Part shown: piece after piece, positions 10,091 to 23,616 of the stretch
Position numbering within the stretch: the first letter of the stretch is position 1
Layout: every line of letters starts with the position of its first letter
Assembly (NCBI RefSeq): GCF_014805625.2
Contig: NW_023998415.1
Location: forward strand, 36,565,472-36,629,471
Length of the DNA: 64,000 nt
DNA from: Glossina fuscipes
Taxonomy: Eukaryota; Arthropoda; Insecta; Diptera; Glossinidae
Direction: 5' to 3'
Notes under the pieces: generated by a model
What the model saw: only the letters and a program-made list of their open reading frames with translations
The model's database searches: none
Told to the model about the DNA's origin: nothing
Made by a program: the position numbers and the translations under genes

Positions 10091-12091
10091 TATAGTTTGA
10101 GACTTTCAAGTCAGACACATCGTCATCAGATAAGAAAATGTCAGTAAGAATGGCAAAATCAATTCCACCATATTTTCTTTAAATAGAATAAGTTATAGGG
10201 CATAGGCTTGGAATATACGACGTCATACCAATCAGTCATAAACTGAACTTTTACCGATATAAATAACGAGAAAGAAAAAGCAGGGAGTCTAGTGGGTGCT
10301 AGTCAACAAGCGCACACAAACATTTTTGCCGTAGCATGTATTCTACTTGCCTATAGAATGTTTTGAATAAAATTGTAGGGGATTCATGTTTAGAAAAATG
10401 GCGACAACTGAATAACGTGCATATAACTTCTTAAGCAAGTGCGTGGAGAAACGTTACAGGGTATATCAGTTTTATCATTTACAGCCCCGATCCATTCCTC
10501 TTTTATCAACCAAAAAAACAAGAAACCAACTAACTTTCTTTTTACAAAAGGCTGAAAATTCTTTTCCTTTGATAATTTTGCAGAAATTCATTGGTGTCAT
10601 CGTCCACCGGCCTAATGGTTTTAGAATTATGTAGAATGATTCGTGTTCTTCCTTTATGGTATTAAGCGCAACAGACGTATCGAGATTCCCGGAGAAGGAT
10701 CCTTATGCAACGCAGAAGGGCTCTGCGAGACACGTCAAACCAGTTACTTTACCTGTAAACGCGTAAGCACATTGTTTTTTAAATTTGTGAACAACTATAT
10801 ATATTAATTGTCACATGTAGAGTTATGCAGAAGTTCCGTGTTTCAAAAAAGGCTCATTTTACTTTACAAAAACTTGGTCCGAGTGGTGGTTTCAAGAAAA
10901 CGTACATACCACTGGTAATGCCTTTAGCCATAACTTTGCAGTTGTTGACGTGTCGAGGTTACCGATGGCTGGTCCGTAGTAATTTATTTTTAATGCTGCG
11001 CAGCGTACATTTTAAGTTGTTATATCAAAAATGATAAACGAAACTAACGTAAAAGTTCGCAGAGAATTAGGATCAAGCTAATGTTTGGCTCCTTAATAAA
11101 TAGTGAGATAAATCAAAGCATTGCGTATCATTGTTATATATTCAGGCAATAGTAGATATCCTTTGAAGCCGAGATTAATGACGCCGTACAGAACTCTATA
11201 TAATATTTATAATAACCTCAAACATAACATATTTTACCTTGTGTATTTAAATCTTTCATATAATGGGTTTCCTTCTTTTCTACAACTACAATGGAATTTC
11301 CATTAAATCGTTATTAATTCCTTATGTTTCGTACTATTTATAATTAAAATTACCGGTGCTTTATAAATTACATATCAAATCGATTTTTATAGTTCTCACC
11401 CGCGTAGTGCATAATTTTTCATGGCAATGACTCATAAAATGTTATGGTTATATGCTTCTATTCTATAATATTACTTGACTTTATTACATAATAACAATGA
11501 TACTAATAAATTTGTCATATTTTAACTTACATTTGTAATGTATGCTTGCCGATTATTTCTCACATAATTAGCTAAACTTGACACAATAGCGACTTAAGCA
11601 AAGCTTAACGATTATTCTTATTGAACTCGAACAAAGAAAGTTTTTAAATCAAAGGAAGAAGGCACAAAACGTGGTCAAACATCTTGCATCTAAAGCTTTT
11701 TTTGTCTGGTCACCGGAATATAAGTAATCGCATAATGTCATTGCCAGCTGTTTCTCGTTTTGACCATTAGGTAAAATTCAAGCACTTATAAATACAGAAT
11801 GCCCTCATAAATGACATTAAAATAAATGAAACTATGCTTAAAATTTCATTAATAATTTGAGATAAAAATTAATTACTTAAAAAAGAAAAACCAATAGACA
11901 CCCTGCAGTTTATTCAAAAGTTATATTTGAAATTTGCAAATTCTTCCTTTTTTTTAATCCAGGCAACTCTGTGTAACTTTGACAATTTAATTGGACAATT
12001 GTTGTGTGTATTTCGCATAGTAAAGTTAAAAATTGCAACAATTATTTTTATAATATTAAATAGGTAGTTAACAATAAAAACTAACATAAAA
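10091..12091. other. Intergenic region
   Basis: No coding signal, tRNA or clear repeat seen. Small ORFs of 61-69 codons (10443, 10825, 11121) lack motifs. The last ~100 bp is the probable 5' UTR of the PDZ gene. Confidence 0.5.
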
Positions 12092-12601
12092 ATGGCTAAA
12101 ATGGCATTTCAGCATCAAGCCGGTACGGCTATGGAATGTTTGAGTGTAAGTAAGAAAAAGGATTTTATCTACGAAATTTTTAGTTATGAGGCCGGAAAAA
12201 TTTAATTAATATTTCAATCTAGATACCCATCACGTTGCATAAAGAAAAGGATTACGACCACGAAGGTAGAGAAATACTAAAATGTGGCTTTAAAATCGGC
12301 GGAGGCATAGATCAGGATTATAAGAAAAGTCCACAAGGCTATACGGACTATGTAAGCTTTACACGCCGATGTGGACTAGTTTTAATTTTTCATGCTTTTT
12401 TGAAATTTTTAGGGCATTTATGTCACCGAAGTACATGAAGGAAGTCCAGCGGCCAAAGCCGGATTACGTATCCACGACAAAATTTTACAATGTAATGGAT
12501 ACGACTTCACTATGGTCACACATAAAAAGGCAGTTAGTTATATACGAAAGAATCCAGTTTTAAATATGTTGGTAGCCCGTAAAGGTGTCACGTCATCATA
12601 A
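12092..12601 (+). CDS. TAX1BP3: TAX1BP3/TIP-1-like protein, a single PDZ domain
   Basis: Join 12092-12145, 12223-12351, 12413-12601: 123 residues, introns of 77 and 61 bp, both phase 0 with GTAAGT and GTAAGC donors. The PDZ domain fills residues 19-117: the carboxylate-binding loop reads CGFKIGGGIDQD (39-50), followed by GIYVTEVHEGSPAAKAGL and DKILQCNGYDFTMVTHKKA, almost the same as human TIP-1. His98 at the start of helix B marks a class I PDZ. Proteins of this type consist of little more than the domain and act as soluble competitors of scaffolding PDZ proteins (partners in mammals include beta-catenin, Kir2.3 and Rhotekin). The N-terminal 18 residues differ from the human protein. Possible poly-A signals: AATAAA at 12850 and 12873. 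Confidence 0.93.
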
Positions 12602-13542
12602 AAGTAAGGATATACTAATCCTTATTGGGAAAACCCAGAGTCCCACATATTATTAAATTTAAGACTTAATTGTGGCTAGTAACAAGCGGCTCTCCAACGT
12701 TCAACAATCGTTGAAAACTTTAAGATCTCTGCTAAAGCATACTAATTTTCAGACCCATTTCAAACGTCGATAAAAACTTTCCTAATAACTACTGTTGAAA
12801 AGACGAAAAGCATTTTAAAAAAATCTGGCCAAGAGAAATTCCAGCTAAAAATAAAATTGATTCTGAAAGGAAAATAAACACTTGTGGCCAAATTACTTAT
12901 GTAAGATGTTATACATTAATAGAATTTTTAAAAGAATTCTGCTTTTGTACTTAAGATAGAGAGTTTTCCAGTATCACCAATATTCTTATTCCATTTCCCT
13001 CAACAAAGAGTCGTTCAGTTAAAGTTTCATGTGATAATAATAACAACAAATTAAGTTTTTTTTTTTTTATACAAAAGTGTAATATGAAAATATTTCAAAG
13101 AACTTTGAAAGAACAACTTTTATTGGAAATAAGAAAAACATTTTTTTTAATCTTTTTTTAAAATAATATTAGCGATGAAAATGTTTGATTATTTATAACT
13201 GAAAGTAGTTTATGCATATTACCGTGAACCTTAAGCTGAACATTGGAATTTCAGTGTAAGTTTAATTTTGTTTTTTTTAATAAATTTTTATTTAAAAAAA
13301 ATCTCACATGATGACATGTTGTATGTAGTCTAAAAAATGTAAGCATATGCGTTGAATTTATCTATAGGTGATTCTCCAGCAGTGCAAAACTCGTTATTAA
13401 AAGGTCGATGAGTTAAACAACTATGAAAGAAAATTGTAAACGTAGAGTATGTTATCTCCTTTCTTTTCGGCGTTAAATCTAAAACGATTTTTGCTAAAGT
13501 CCTCCTTCCGTGTAACGATATCAATCGAACATATTGGAGATC
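12602..13542. other. Spacer between convergent PDZ and SsR-beta genes
   Basis: AT-rich. It holds AATAAA at 12850-12855 and 12873-12878 (+), and a TTTATT around 13288 that could be the SsR-beta poly-A signal on the minus strand. No gene is seen; the 64-codon minus ORF at 13330-13524 has no support. Confidence 0.5.
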
Positions 13543-14177
13543 TTAATGTTTTTTATTTTTGCCGTAACGTTCGTATTTACTTTTGGATGAATGCCATAAG
13601 GCTAGCGGTATTACCAACGAAGGGAGAGACATAATTGCAAAGGCAAACCAATCAAAGAAATGAGAAGAAAACCGCTTATTAAATTCACCCAAGTTTACAA
13701 TGCCACCTTCTCCGGGTTCAGAGCTGATTGTTAACTGTAGCTATAATAAGGAAAATGCAATGAAATTGGTTTCTTTTGTTATCTAGAACAGTGAACACGA
13801 ACCTTTTCAGCTTCCTCTATTGGTTTATAAGTAATTTCGGCAGCAGTAAAGTTGAAATATCCATAGGACTTGGGACGCACCACAAGCACATGGGTGTAGT
13901 TAGCTTGAGGCGCTATACGTTCTACTGTGGCGGTGGGTTGGCCACCCACGATTTCAAATGCCTCGGGATGAAAACCATTATCAACCAATTTTACATTAGT
14001 CGCAGCACCGTTGCCTACATTATAAATAGTGTAGCGTACAAGTAAATCACTTTGTTCCACTAAATATTTATTTAAAATTTGTTTAGAAACTAATAACCGA
14101 GCACTACTTTCATCGTCTGTTAGGCATTTACTGATGCTACATAAAATCCCAGTCATTAATAGTAGAAATTTATGCAT
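13543..14177 (-). CDS. SsRbeta: Translocon-associated protein beta subunit (TRAP-beta, signal sequence receptor beta)
   Basis: Complement of 13803-14177 joined to 13543-13734; 188 residues. The 68-bp intron uses a weaker donor, AAG|GTTCGT, and the acceptor CTACAG. Residues 1-20 form a signal peptide ([14 protein letters not shown]). The lumenal domain contains [18 protein letters not shown] and [15 protein letters not shown], typical of TRAP-beta, with N-glycosylation sequons at Asn93 (NYT) and Asn109 (NFT). After [15 protein letters not shown] come one membrane helix at about 154-172 ([19 protein letters not shown]) and a Lys-rich cytosolic tail ([13 protein letters not shown]). It is an ER-membrane subunit of the TRAP complex at the Sec61 translocon. 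The join at [13 protein letters not shown] could shift by a few residues if another GT is used. Confidence 0.94.
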
Positions 14178-17100
14178 TCTGCAAAGAAATATTTGAAAAC
14201 TTATTTGTTGACGTGTTAATGTCTTAACAAATTTGGAACTTTGAAGGTTTTAGCAATAGACTTTCTTAAAGTAAAATGTTTCTCTCAATTTAGTTATAAA
14301 GAAAAACTCACTTTTTCGGAAATTTTTGACCAGTTTATAAGAAGAAAGAATAATCCTAATAAAATCCTCTGCCTCGTAGGCTTTTAGAAAATTGAATGAG
14401 TGGAGCGTGTGTCGGTTGACGTGTTAAGCTTCGTTAATAAACGTCATTTTTCGTTTGTTGCCAATTATGTACAAAAGCTGGATGATTTATAACATTTGCA
14501 TTACTACAGATGTTAGATGATAAGCCGTTAAGAAAATGTTTCTTATTTAAATATCTATGTTAAGTTTAAAAGTAATTTAAAGAGACACAATGAAGTTTAC
14601 GTAAGTAATAATTACAATGCAAACAAAATCTCCGTTTGTATAATTACTTAAAAAAAGTTTCTCATATCTATAAATATATCGTATCAAGTAACGTTCAAAT
14701 GTGTGCATGTGATAAGAAAGGGTTTTCCATTTCTGTTCTGTAAAAAGTTCAAACCATTGCATTTTGTACGAAATTCTCAAGTCTGTACTCCTAGAATCCA
14801 TAGGTTAATCTTCGAAAGGTCCTTGTGATAAGAGTGGCTCGTTCTTGGAACGGTTTACTGTTGTTACCTCACATTCCAATAATGTCTTTCCTCTTAAACT
14901 TCTAAACTATTTAACTGGCCACGGATTATCATCATAATCACCACATAACATATGCTTATAAGTTGGTACTTAAGCTAATACTGGTTGGGATCAGTATCGC
15001 TCGTTCGCTCAATGCTTGCTTCTTTACTATATTCGTTTATGTAGATTTGGCGGAGAAATCAATTTCTGTGATCGACTTAGTAGTACGACCACATTCATGT
15101 ATTAGTATATAATATTAATTGTAAAATTATACCGTAAGTACTTCAAGCCAACATTCACGTTTGTTGTACTGTACGGTATACTGTCTTAGTCCAAATGGGT
15201 TTTGCAATAAATAAATAATTAAAGAAATATGTACATATACCAATGGTTTTTTTGCATTGGAAGTATAACATTCTACATAATTATTCCATTTCCAACCACA
15301 GACTAATCTTCCTAAGCAATTCAAAAACTCTCTCTAATAGAGTTCAATGACTGTGGTATGAAAAGATTAAAGCCTGGCGAGGATGCCATGCTTCAATGAA
15401 ATTGCCGGCACCTGCACTCCAAGCGGGAATGTTATGGAGAAGTGTGGTCTAAGTACTTATTCGAACACAACTTCTCTCGAAGCTTCAATGAAATCATGTT
15501 GCAACTTTTTCAATCGACTTCGAAAAAGTCTACATCGTATATTAAACCTTGTGAAATTTCCGCGCATTGTGTGTAAGTTTTCAATTACATCAAATCTTTA
15601 ATGTCACATGGGCTATTTAGAACAAGAGTGAATAGTCATCTTCCAAAATCTTTTCCTTCAGTAAATTGGATTACCTAAGGATCTCCTCCGTCTGTCACGC
15701 TTTTTTGAAATCGCTATCATTGAAATAAGTCAGATACTTTGCCGTGTCATATTCGAGAAGGAATGACCATGAGTTCCAAACTAAATTAATTATAAAATAA
15801 AATATAGTCGGCCAGTGGCCACCGTTAAATATCCTTCATCATTTTGCTTCATACAGTTTTTCAAATAACAAGTTCGTCCTTGCATAGCCCTCATTTTATA
15901 GGCGTCTCTTAGAGCCATTTGTGTGAGAGTTATGTATGATTTCTGTCATTCGAAATTTATTTCAAAAAAATATTGGGAGAAAACGGGGCAAATTTGAAGT
16001 TTGTTTGGAATATTATAATCAATAAAACGTAAATAAAAGCAAAATTATGTAAAATTTTTGATAAAATGAACGGAAGTAATTTCATATAAATAATAAAATT
16101 TCGTACTTTCATTTCTTAGGAAAACTTTGAATTGCGGATTTTAACTCTGAGTACATATCACTTTTTTTTATTTTATGTAATATATGAACACATCAAAATA
16201 TGAATTTACCTGCAAAGAATGTGCAAAGGCAACTTTAAATTTCAATCAATTTTTATAGTTTAATTTTGAGAAAACATCTAAAAACGAATTTATTTTTCAT
16301 ATTTTGTATTGAAACACAATTTAGTTGGAAGGTGCAGAAGATATGCCGCTTTCTCATGTCTTCGCTGGAGGTCTCTCTCCTGCTGCACAAACATTTGCAA
16401 ATTTTCCCATCTTCCTTGGATCGCATCTGGTTTTCCGCTTTTGGATTGAAATCCGCTATTGACTTTGAAGAATATAAAAGCTTAAGTTATATTTTTAAGC
16501 TTTACGCAATTGATTACAAGCTTTAGGGAATTAAGAGTATTAACTAGATAATTGGAGTAAAAAGCGAAAAAAGAAGAACTAATTCTCTTATCTTTCACTA
16601 ATTTAGTATTTTTGTTTTAGTTCAACTGTTTATAAGTAAACAATATTATGTGGGATTTCATTCTTCAATTTACAGCTGTCTCCTTTCATAAATGCAGTAT
16701 TAAACAACTAATACTAATGCAAAGCGTTTGTTGTTCACAATTTACTTTTGTTAATAAAAATGTTCCAGTCTATCAATCGCTTAATGAGCCTGAACTGTAA
16801 TAATGCAAACCAATTGCAGAAAGCGAAATTCATCCTTATATTATACAGGCGGACTTTGAAGGTTTTCTCTTTTTATAATTCCTTTCTTTTGTGTTTTGCT
16901 ATTAAACATTTTTTTTTTGAGAAAGGAAATTATAAAAATTATATTAGCGATATTCCGCAATTTAATAGTTTATTGTCCCCTTTTGCAAAAAAAGAGACCC
17001 CCTACATTGGTATACGCGAACACAATATAGTATTTGTTTTGCTTGCAGAAATTTGTTCCTACGGGTACACAAGATGTGAAACAATTTCAAATATTGCGTA

Positions 17101-17849
17101 AAAATAATCAGCCGAAGGGATTTGTTGTTCTTCTTCTTTTGTTATTCAGAAAATTGACAACCCAAAATTCACCTGGGATGATTTTTGTATGAGGCTGTAT
17201 ATTTCTGTTGTATGATTGCCATTTACCCTTTTTCCATAATATCATTTCTATCAACGTAATGCGAACGTCATATCGTTACACAAAGTTATTTTGCAAGCCC
17301 GTTTAAAAATTCTTTTGCAAAGACACTTTTATGTTAATATTATTATCTCCTGGCAATTATGCAATATTATCATATAATACTACCGTTGTTATCATTTTTG
17401 TATTATCTTGCTTTGACACATCTTTGTTATCATATAATATTTACATTATTTGGAATACGGTCATATTTTTATATATATCCTTATTCTTTGATATTGCCTT
17501 TATGTATATATCGTTTTACATCGTATAATATTATCTTTAAATTTCATATTATTAGCTTTCCATGGATTTCTTTAAATATCCTTTTCGGCAGAGCGTCAGA
17601 ATTGGCGTGAAAGTGGGGACTGAAATACGGCCCAGCACACAAAAATATAGTGTCGGTAAAGCGGTATTCGTCCGAAATTAGATTCGCAGTTTCCGTTTCT
17701 TAAAATACCTAGTCTATAATGAATCCTGGTAAGCACGGCTTCACCTGAGATCATAGATGAAAAAACGTTACACTATATGCATAAAATATATATCTAATAT
17801 ATTTTACGTTTATATATTTTTTAAATAAAATTGTTGAAATAATTATATT
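14178..17849. other. Long region without a recognised gene
   Basis: It includes the SsR-beta upstream region. ORFs at 15383-15601, 16266-16526 and 16748-17101 have no family motif, skewed composition and no splice support. About 17330-17545 is very AT-rich with repeated TTATCATATAATA. I see no RNA gene. Confidence 0.5.
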
Positions 17850-18165
17850 TTTACACCTATCGCTGACGAATGGATGTTAATTCTGAATTGATTAAGCAAT
17901 GTTTGTCCGTCTGTATGAGTTATTTTGTTAACACCTTCCTGGTCGCAAAAACGGCGATATCGACTTCAAATTTGGTAGAAACATTGACAGTTTTTGAACT
18001 CAGATTGGTATTGTAAATGGGCCAAATTGTTGGAAGCACAAGTCCGCAGTGCAGCGTAAATGAACGCAACTCTGTTTTTCTAAACAAAAATTCGTTGAGA
18101 TTCGCTCATTACTCACGGTTAGTTAAAATCAAATCCAGAAACCAGGGAAAGGATAAGAAGAAAAT
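17850..18165 (+). repeat. Partial copy of the ~0.85-kb dispersed repeat
   Basis: It shares the track 'TTTGTCCGTCTGTAT', then 'GGTCGCAAAAACGGCGATAT', then 'TTGGTATTGTAAATGGGCC' with the copies at 25280, 33325 and 59931. It belongs to the same sub-type as the 25.3- and 58-kb copies. The ends are eroded. Confidence 0.65.
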
Positions 18166-20457
18166 AAATCGGTTTTTAATGTTATTTTTTGAAATTTTTG
18201 AAAGAGTTATTTTCAGCCGTAACGTTCACGTATATAGATGTAGGGGATTTTTGTCGGTCTATTTTTATCTTTTATCTGTCTGAAAAAGGCGATAAATATG
18301 TATATATAATATCATGTTTCTGTCTTCATAATCCCTTATTGTAATAGCTAAACCAGAAGGACGGAATTATAAAAAGAGAAAAAAAGTCCAAAGTCCTTCT
18401 GTAAAAAATTTGGTTTAATTTAATGGTTCCTCCCTGTAATACGCTACGTACAAGAAGGCATTAACAGTCTTAGACATAGCTTCATAGTTTCATTTTTCCC
18501 AACAAACGAAGAGAGTGGGTTAATCAACACAAGGGGATACATTACGCGTCCAATTTTCTATGTAAAAATTGAAGTAGTTAGAGATTAAAACTATTTAGAA
18601 ATACGTATACTTTAGACTCTTAATTAGTGTAAAAGGAAACTGAAAACTATATAAATACAACTCTGATTAAAAATCAATCAAATCGAATATGCTACAGATG
18701 CATTCCTTGATCCTTCGAAGGACCCACGTTGGTTATATCCCGACTGTAGGAAGCAGAATATTAACTTTTATTAGCGGTTTACGGAGAGAAGGTTGGGGTT
18801 CTCCGAACTAAGAAAGAATCTCGAGTTCCAGAAAAGTGGGAATTTAATGCTAAGAAATGATAACATAATCCTAAAAAAAGAAAATAAATTTCTGAAATCA
18901 AAAACTGAACTTTCGAACATTTATGAACATCCGTAAAATGATTAATAAACAGAAAGGTGGAAATAGGTATACAACGGCATGGAAATGCACACACGAAAGC
19001 CAACCTTTTGCATTCGGCATTGTTTTTTAGAGAGGGTTAAATAATTTTCCATATTACGGATCATTTAATACACAAAATTACTTCTAATTTATATATCTAC
19101 ATATATGTAATCAATCCTCTTTATCACTAATCAATAAACAAATTCGTTTAGTTTTACACCAACTTGCTTATTATTATTTTTTATAAACTTTTGTTTTATG
19201 TTTACGTTGGTTTCTTTAATTTTCTTCTAAAACCATATGTTTTTGTTTACATTTTACTGTGAAACAATATGGTAGCGCGACTGCCTATGCGTTTATTCTC
19301 AAAGGGGCACAATACATGCAAAGAAAAATTTTCGTTGTCAAGTTTTAACTAATTGACATCAACATCGAGACATTTGGGAGTTTTTAATCCGAAAATGACG
19401 CCGAATGATGGAAACCATAAGGAACAAATTAGCTACATTGATTGCGCGTATATAAAAAAAATTATGATTTCTTCATATTTTATCTGGTATACTAAAAAAA
19501 CACACAAGAAATCTAAATTAAATTTGTCATAGACAACTTGAGAAGGCAGCACTGTGTCTAATAATAATAATGTAATTTAAAAAATTGTGGAAGAATTCAA
19601 AAGCCACAGTTTCTTTAAGGAATTTGAATTTTTGAAATTTCAATTAAATTGTATAAATTAGATGTTAATGTACGCATTTATCGTTCTTATTTAAACAATT
19701 TTTTCATGTTCCCTTGCCTCGATTTACATTTTTCTTCGCCTTTTTCTTTCATACATTCAATAAATGCCCTTTTTTGTCTTGCGTTTATATATACGAGAAC
19801 ATCTGCTGCATTTAAATCTTTTAAAAAGTGCAGCAATAAAATAGGAGAAATGAAACCATAGAATTACAACCCAGTGAAAGGTTTTTGTCTTTGCTAATAT
19901 GAAGTATTAGCACTTGCCCAGGAATACAACAAGAACGACGTAGAATAATATATTTGTAAAAAAAACAATTTAAAGATTACATATATAGCATTCCAAATTT
20001 AGAAATTACTCATCTGGTCACCTTAATTCACCGCCTTTAGATGTAAAAGAGGTAAAATGAAAAGTAAAAAACAAATGGAAAACAAAATTCACGTTTGGGA
20101 ATTTGCAGAGTTTGCCACCATTTACAATCAAAGCAAGTACACTTTTAGGTACGATATCGTTTGTAGCGGATGCCATTAATCCCCGATATAAAGCATTTAT
20201 CCCAAAATGCAAAAGAAGCAATAACAAAACAATTTAGTTGTAAAAGAAAACTATTTAAAAAACTATAATTTTTATAACACAAAAAATCTGGTCACTCTAT
20301 TTTATTATAAAAAAATAAGATAAAAGCGAAGGAAAAAAACATACATTTTTTTGTTTTTTAAAGACAATTCTCTCCTTTTCCTTTGTCATTTCATGTTTCT
20401 TTCATTTAGTTGTTTCTTTCATTTACTCTTTCATTTCATTTTCATTCATCGCTCGCT
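18166..20457. other. AT-rich spacer
   Basis: No gene or clear repeat. ORFs such as 18779-19003 (-), 19649-19861 (+) and 20018-20227 (-) have no recognisable domain. Confidence 0.45.
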
Positions 20458-21243
20458 TATCTAAGCGTTGAGTTTGTCGAGTTTGGTTCGTCGGAGAAAA
20501 TTGACGTGTTTTATTTGGGTTGTGTTTTATCTCATTAACACAATGAATTTCATTTTTGTTATTCTTGCTTTAATTGCAAAACATAATTAATATAATTTTC
20601 AAGCACAAATAGACATAATCGAATTTGAAATAGTAATAAAAAAGTCAAGTTTTTCAATAAAATATATCAAAACAAAAAAAAAAAAAAAAATGAAAAACTA
20701 AGAAAGTAGAGCAAAAGTGAATTATATTATGTGCAGAAAATTATTGGCTTGTTTGTGTGTATGTGCGAAAAAAATTTCAATATAAGAAATGAAAAAGTAA
20801 TATAAGAGGAAGCACCACAACAAAACATAAAGTAATCTGAGAAAGAAAGGAAAAAATTAGTCTCAAGTGCAAATGCAGGCTAAGTAAAAAAAAGAAAAGA
20901 AAAAAAAAAAGTGAATTCGCCTTAAGTAAAGAGGAGAAAAAATTAAAAATTTTCTATAGTGTGTTAGTGGATTAGTGTTTTGTCATTTTTGTACAATTGA
21001 AGAAAAAATTTGATTTGAACAAGGAAGAGAGCGTGATCTTGTTTTCTTCTTTTCCTTTTTTTAAACGTAATTTTATTGAAGCAAAAGCTGCTTGTCCGGG
21101 GAATAATTAACATTAGTGCTCATCGTTGGTCAATCATCTCTTGTCGGAAGGAGTACAAATTATACATTGTGAACCTGTTTGAGAAAAAGGAAAACTGCAA
21201 AACTTAGTAACGGATTTTTAATATTTGCATTTTTGCCGAAAAG
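20458..21243 (+). other. Probable untranslated first exon A ending in a consensus splice donor
   Basis: A local rise in G+C (GCTCGCTTATCTAAGCGTTG, GTTTGGTTCGTCGGAG) in AT-rich DNA looks like a promoter and transcription start region without a TATA box. The stretch ends at AAG|GTAAGTT (donor after 21243), a near-perfect match to the consensus, followed by intron-like DNA. There is no long open frame, so it would be 5' UTR. The start is only an estimate. Confidence 0.4.
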
Positions 21244-21335
21244 GTAAGTTCCTATATATTTATTTAATTAATTAATTAATTATTAACATTAGAAGCGTCT
21301 TCTTGAAGTGTAGCGCTCATTTTGAAATTTTTTTC

Positions 21336-21337
<2 letters not shown>

Positions 21338-21367
<30 letters not shown>
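21338..21367. repeat. (CT)n microsatellite
   Basis: About 14 CT units, 95 bp after the presumed donor of exon A. It creates Ser/Leu-repeat ORFs that are artefacts. Confidence 0.9.
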
Positions 21368-23551
21368 CTTTGTGTTTTATAAAACCCCCCAATTCAAATT
21401 TTCTTTTGAATTTATTGTTATTTGTTCGCTTTTTCTTTTGTTCCTCTCTCTCTCTGTTTCTATACGCCACTCTTATGCATGTGTCCGAACCGGTTGCTGC
21501 TCTGTTAACTCTTTTTGTGCAAATTGTATATTGGCGCTTTTTATTTTAATATTTTTTGCCTTCTGCTGCTCTTATCCGTATATGATTTCGATTTTGTTGT
21601 TTTAATTATTGCTTCTTTTTTTTTTTCTGTCATTTTTTTTTGTCGTTTTTACTGTTAACAGTCTGAGCGAGCGAGAGGGACGACTGATTCAGATAACATT
21701 GTGTTAATCTTTGCACTGCTTTTGAATTCTTTGCATTTTCACAATAATTGTTTTGACGTATTTTCCGCTACCCTTCGTCTAGCTTTTATCTATTTAGGTT
21801 AAAAAATTTGTCAATTAAAACAAACAAAAAACAAAAAAAAAAAAAATCTATGGTTATCTTAGGACGAATCATAAGTAACCAGCACTTAATCTTAAAATCT
21901 CTTAATTTATCATTAATTATGTTATATACATATTGTATTTGTTGCGATTTAAAATCTCCTATAGTTTTTATAAACTCTTGATGGATATATTTTCAAATTC
22001 TTTAAGCTTCGTTATGTTATTATGATAATTAGCAGGTTTGTGGGCGGTGCCAACTTAATTCCGCACTTGATTTGTGAAATTCAACTACAAGTCCAACATG
22101 AAATAACTGCACCGGTAATAGTTCAAAAAATAGGAGATCTCTTGCTGTTGCAGTTAAGTTGTGTTGTACAAGGAATAGAAAATAGTCGACAATAAGGTCA
22201 CATATGTATTAGAAAATAATTAACTGTAAATAGCTGTATCCATAAAGAAGGCTGTTTGTTGTATTCATGTTTCATCAATTTCTTTCTGTAAATCTTACTT
22301 AATAAGGCATGCTTATGTTAAAAAAAAAAAAAACTAGCGATCAGCGACAAGTAATTAGGTCTGAGATTGTTAGTCAGCGATACTTCTTGATAACGAAAAC
22401 AAAATCCATTTTACAAAGCAGAAAAACAGTTTTGAATGAAATCAGTTTAATTATTTACATTAGCTAAAGGAAAGAGCGATTATATCCCGTGATGGGTTTA
22501 TTTCCGAAAGCTGCACATTTCAATTTGACTCGAGTGTATTAAATACATGTTGTTTGGCTATCCTATTTTGTCATGATTGACTGATTATACGACATATAGT
22601 TATATAAGATTTGATAGAAAATCTGATTATATGCGCATATGCGTGAATTAAAATAATGAACCTTTACCTTTCAGAGAGGTTTGAGCATCTCTTTTATGGA
22701 TCGGTCGTATTCTCTTCATCAATTACTTTGCCATTTTTTTTATTTTTTTACCGCCTATATGAAAGTATGAAAGCTACATTATAAGTAAAATAGTAACGCT
22801 AAGGTAGCAATGAATACGATTTCGAACCCGTACACCTGTTTAATCCTAAAACGTAAGAGAATGGTAAATATATATTTTTATATGCCTACGATTTTTATGC
22901 CATAGGAAATATAAAAAAAATGAAGAAGAAAGACATGTACAATGCAATACACGTGATTTTTTCTTTTTGTTTTTTTTTTTTTGAATTTCTGCATTAAAGG
23001 AGCCGAAGCTGGCACATTTTCGTACGCCGTACCTTTAGATATTCTAATATGTGATCGTTGGAATTAATTTAGTTAATCTTTCATTTGCGATTTCTTTCAA
23101 TTTTTATTACATTAATCTAACTTCGAAATTTCTAGAGCAACATTTAAATTTTTTTTTTATTTTTTTTTACATGTAGTATACTCACTTAAAGATAAAATAT
23201 ATATATATATATATATATGTAATATAAATCAAATTCGCGTGTATATAAAAAGACCTATACATTAACAAAGAAATGAAACATCTTTTCATTCAAAAACAAC
23301 AACAGCAACGACAACAACAACAATAATAATAATAATAGTAACAACAGCAAAACACAGATATTTATATACATAAATAAAATCCCATCACATTCGCATAAAT
23401 GCTCAGTTTGTTGCTGCGTTTTACTCGTTTAATCATCTTGCCTCTTGTCGTCGCTATAGTTTTCGTTTTTCTTGTTTGTGATGTTGAAAATTTATTGACC
23501 CCAACCGCACTGTTGCATTAACTGTTGCACTATTTTACAATTTATTGCATT

Positions 23552-23616
23552 AATATATATATATTATATTATATTATATTATATTCTATATATTATATAT
23601 ATATATATATATAATA
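23552..23616. repeat. AT/ATATT microsatellite
   Basis: TA dinucleotides interrupted by a pentanucleotide ATATT run, then TA again. Confidence 0.9.

Noticed and set aside
16748..17101. 117-codon ORF as a possible gene
   Set aside because: No motif, high Phe/Asn/Ile content as expected from AT-rich DNA, and no splice or promoter support.
22803..22850. A tRNA-like TTTCGAACCC motif
   Set aside because: No acceptor stem or anticodon arm can be folded around it.
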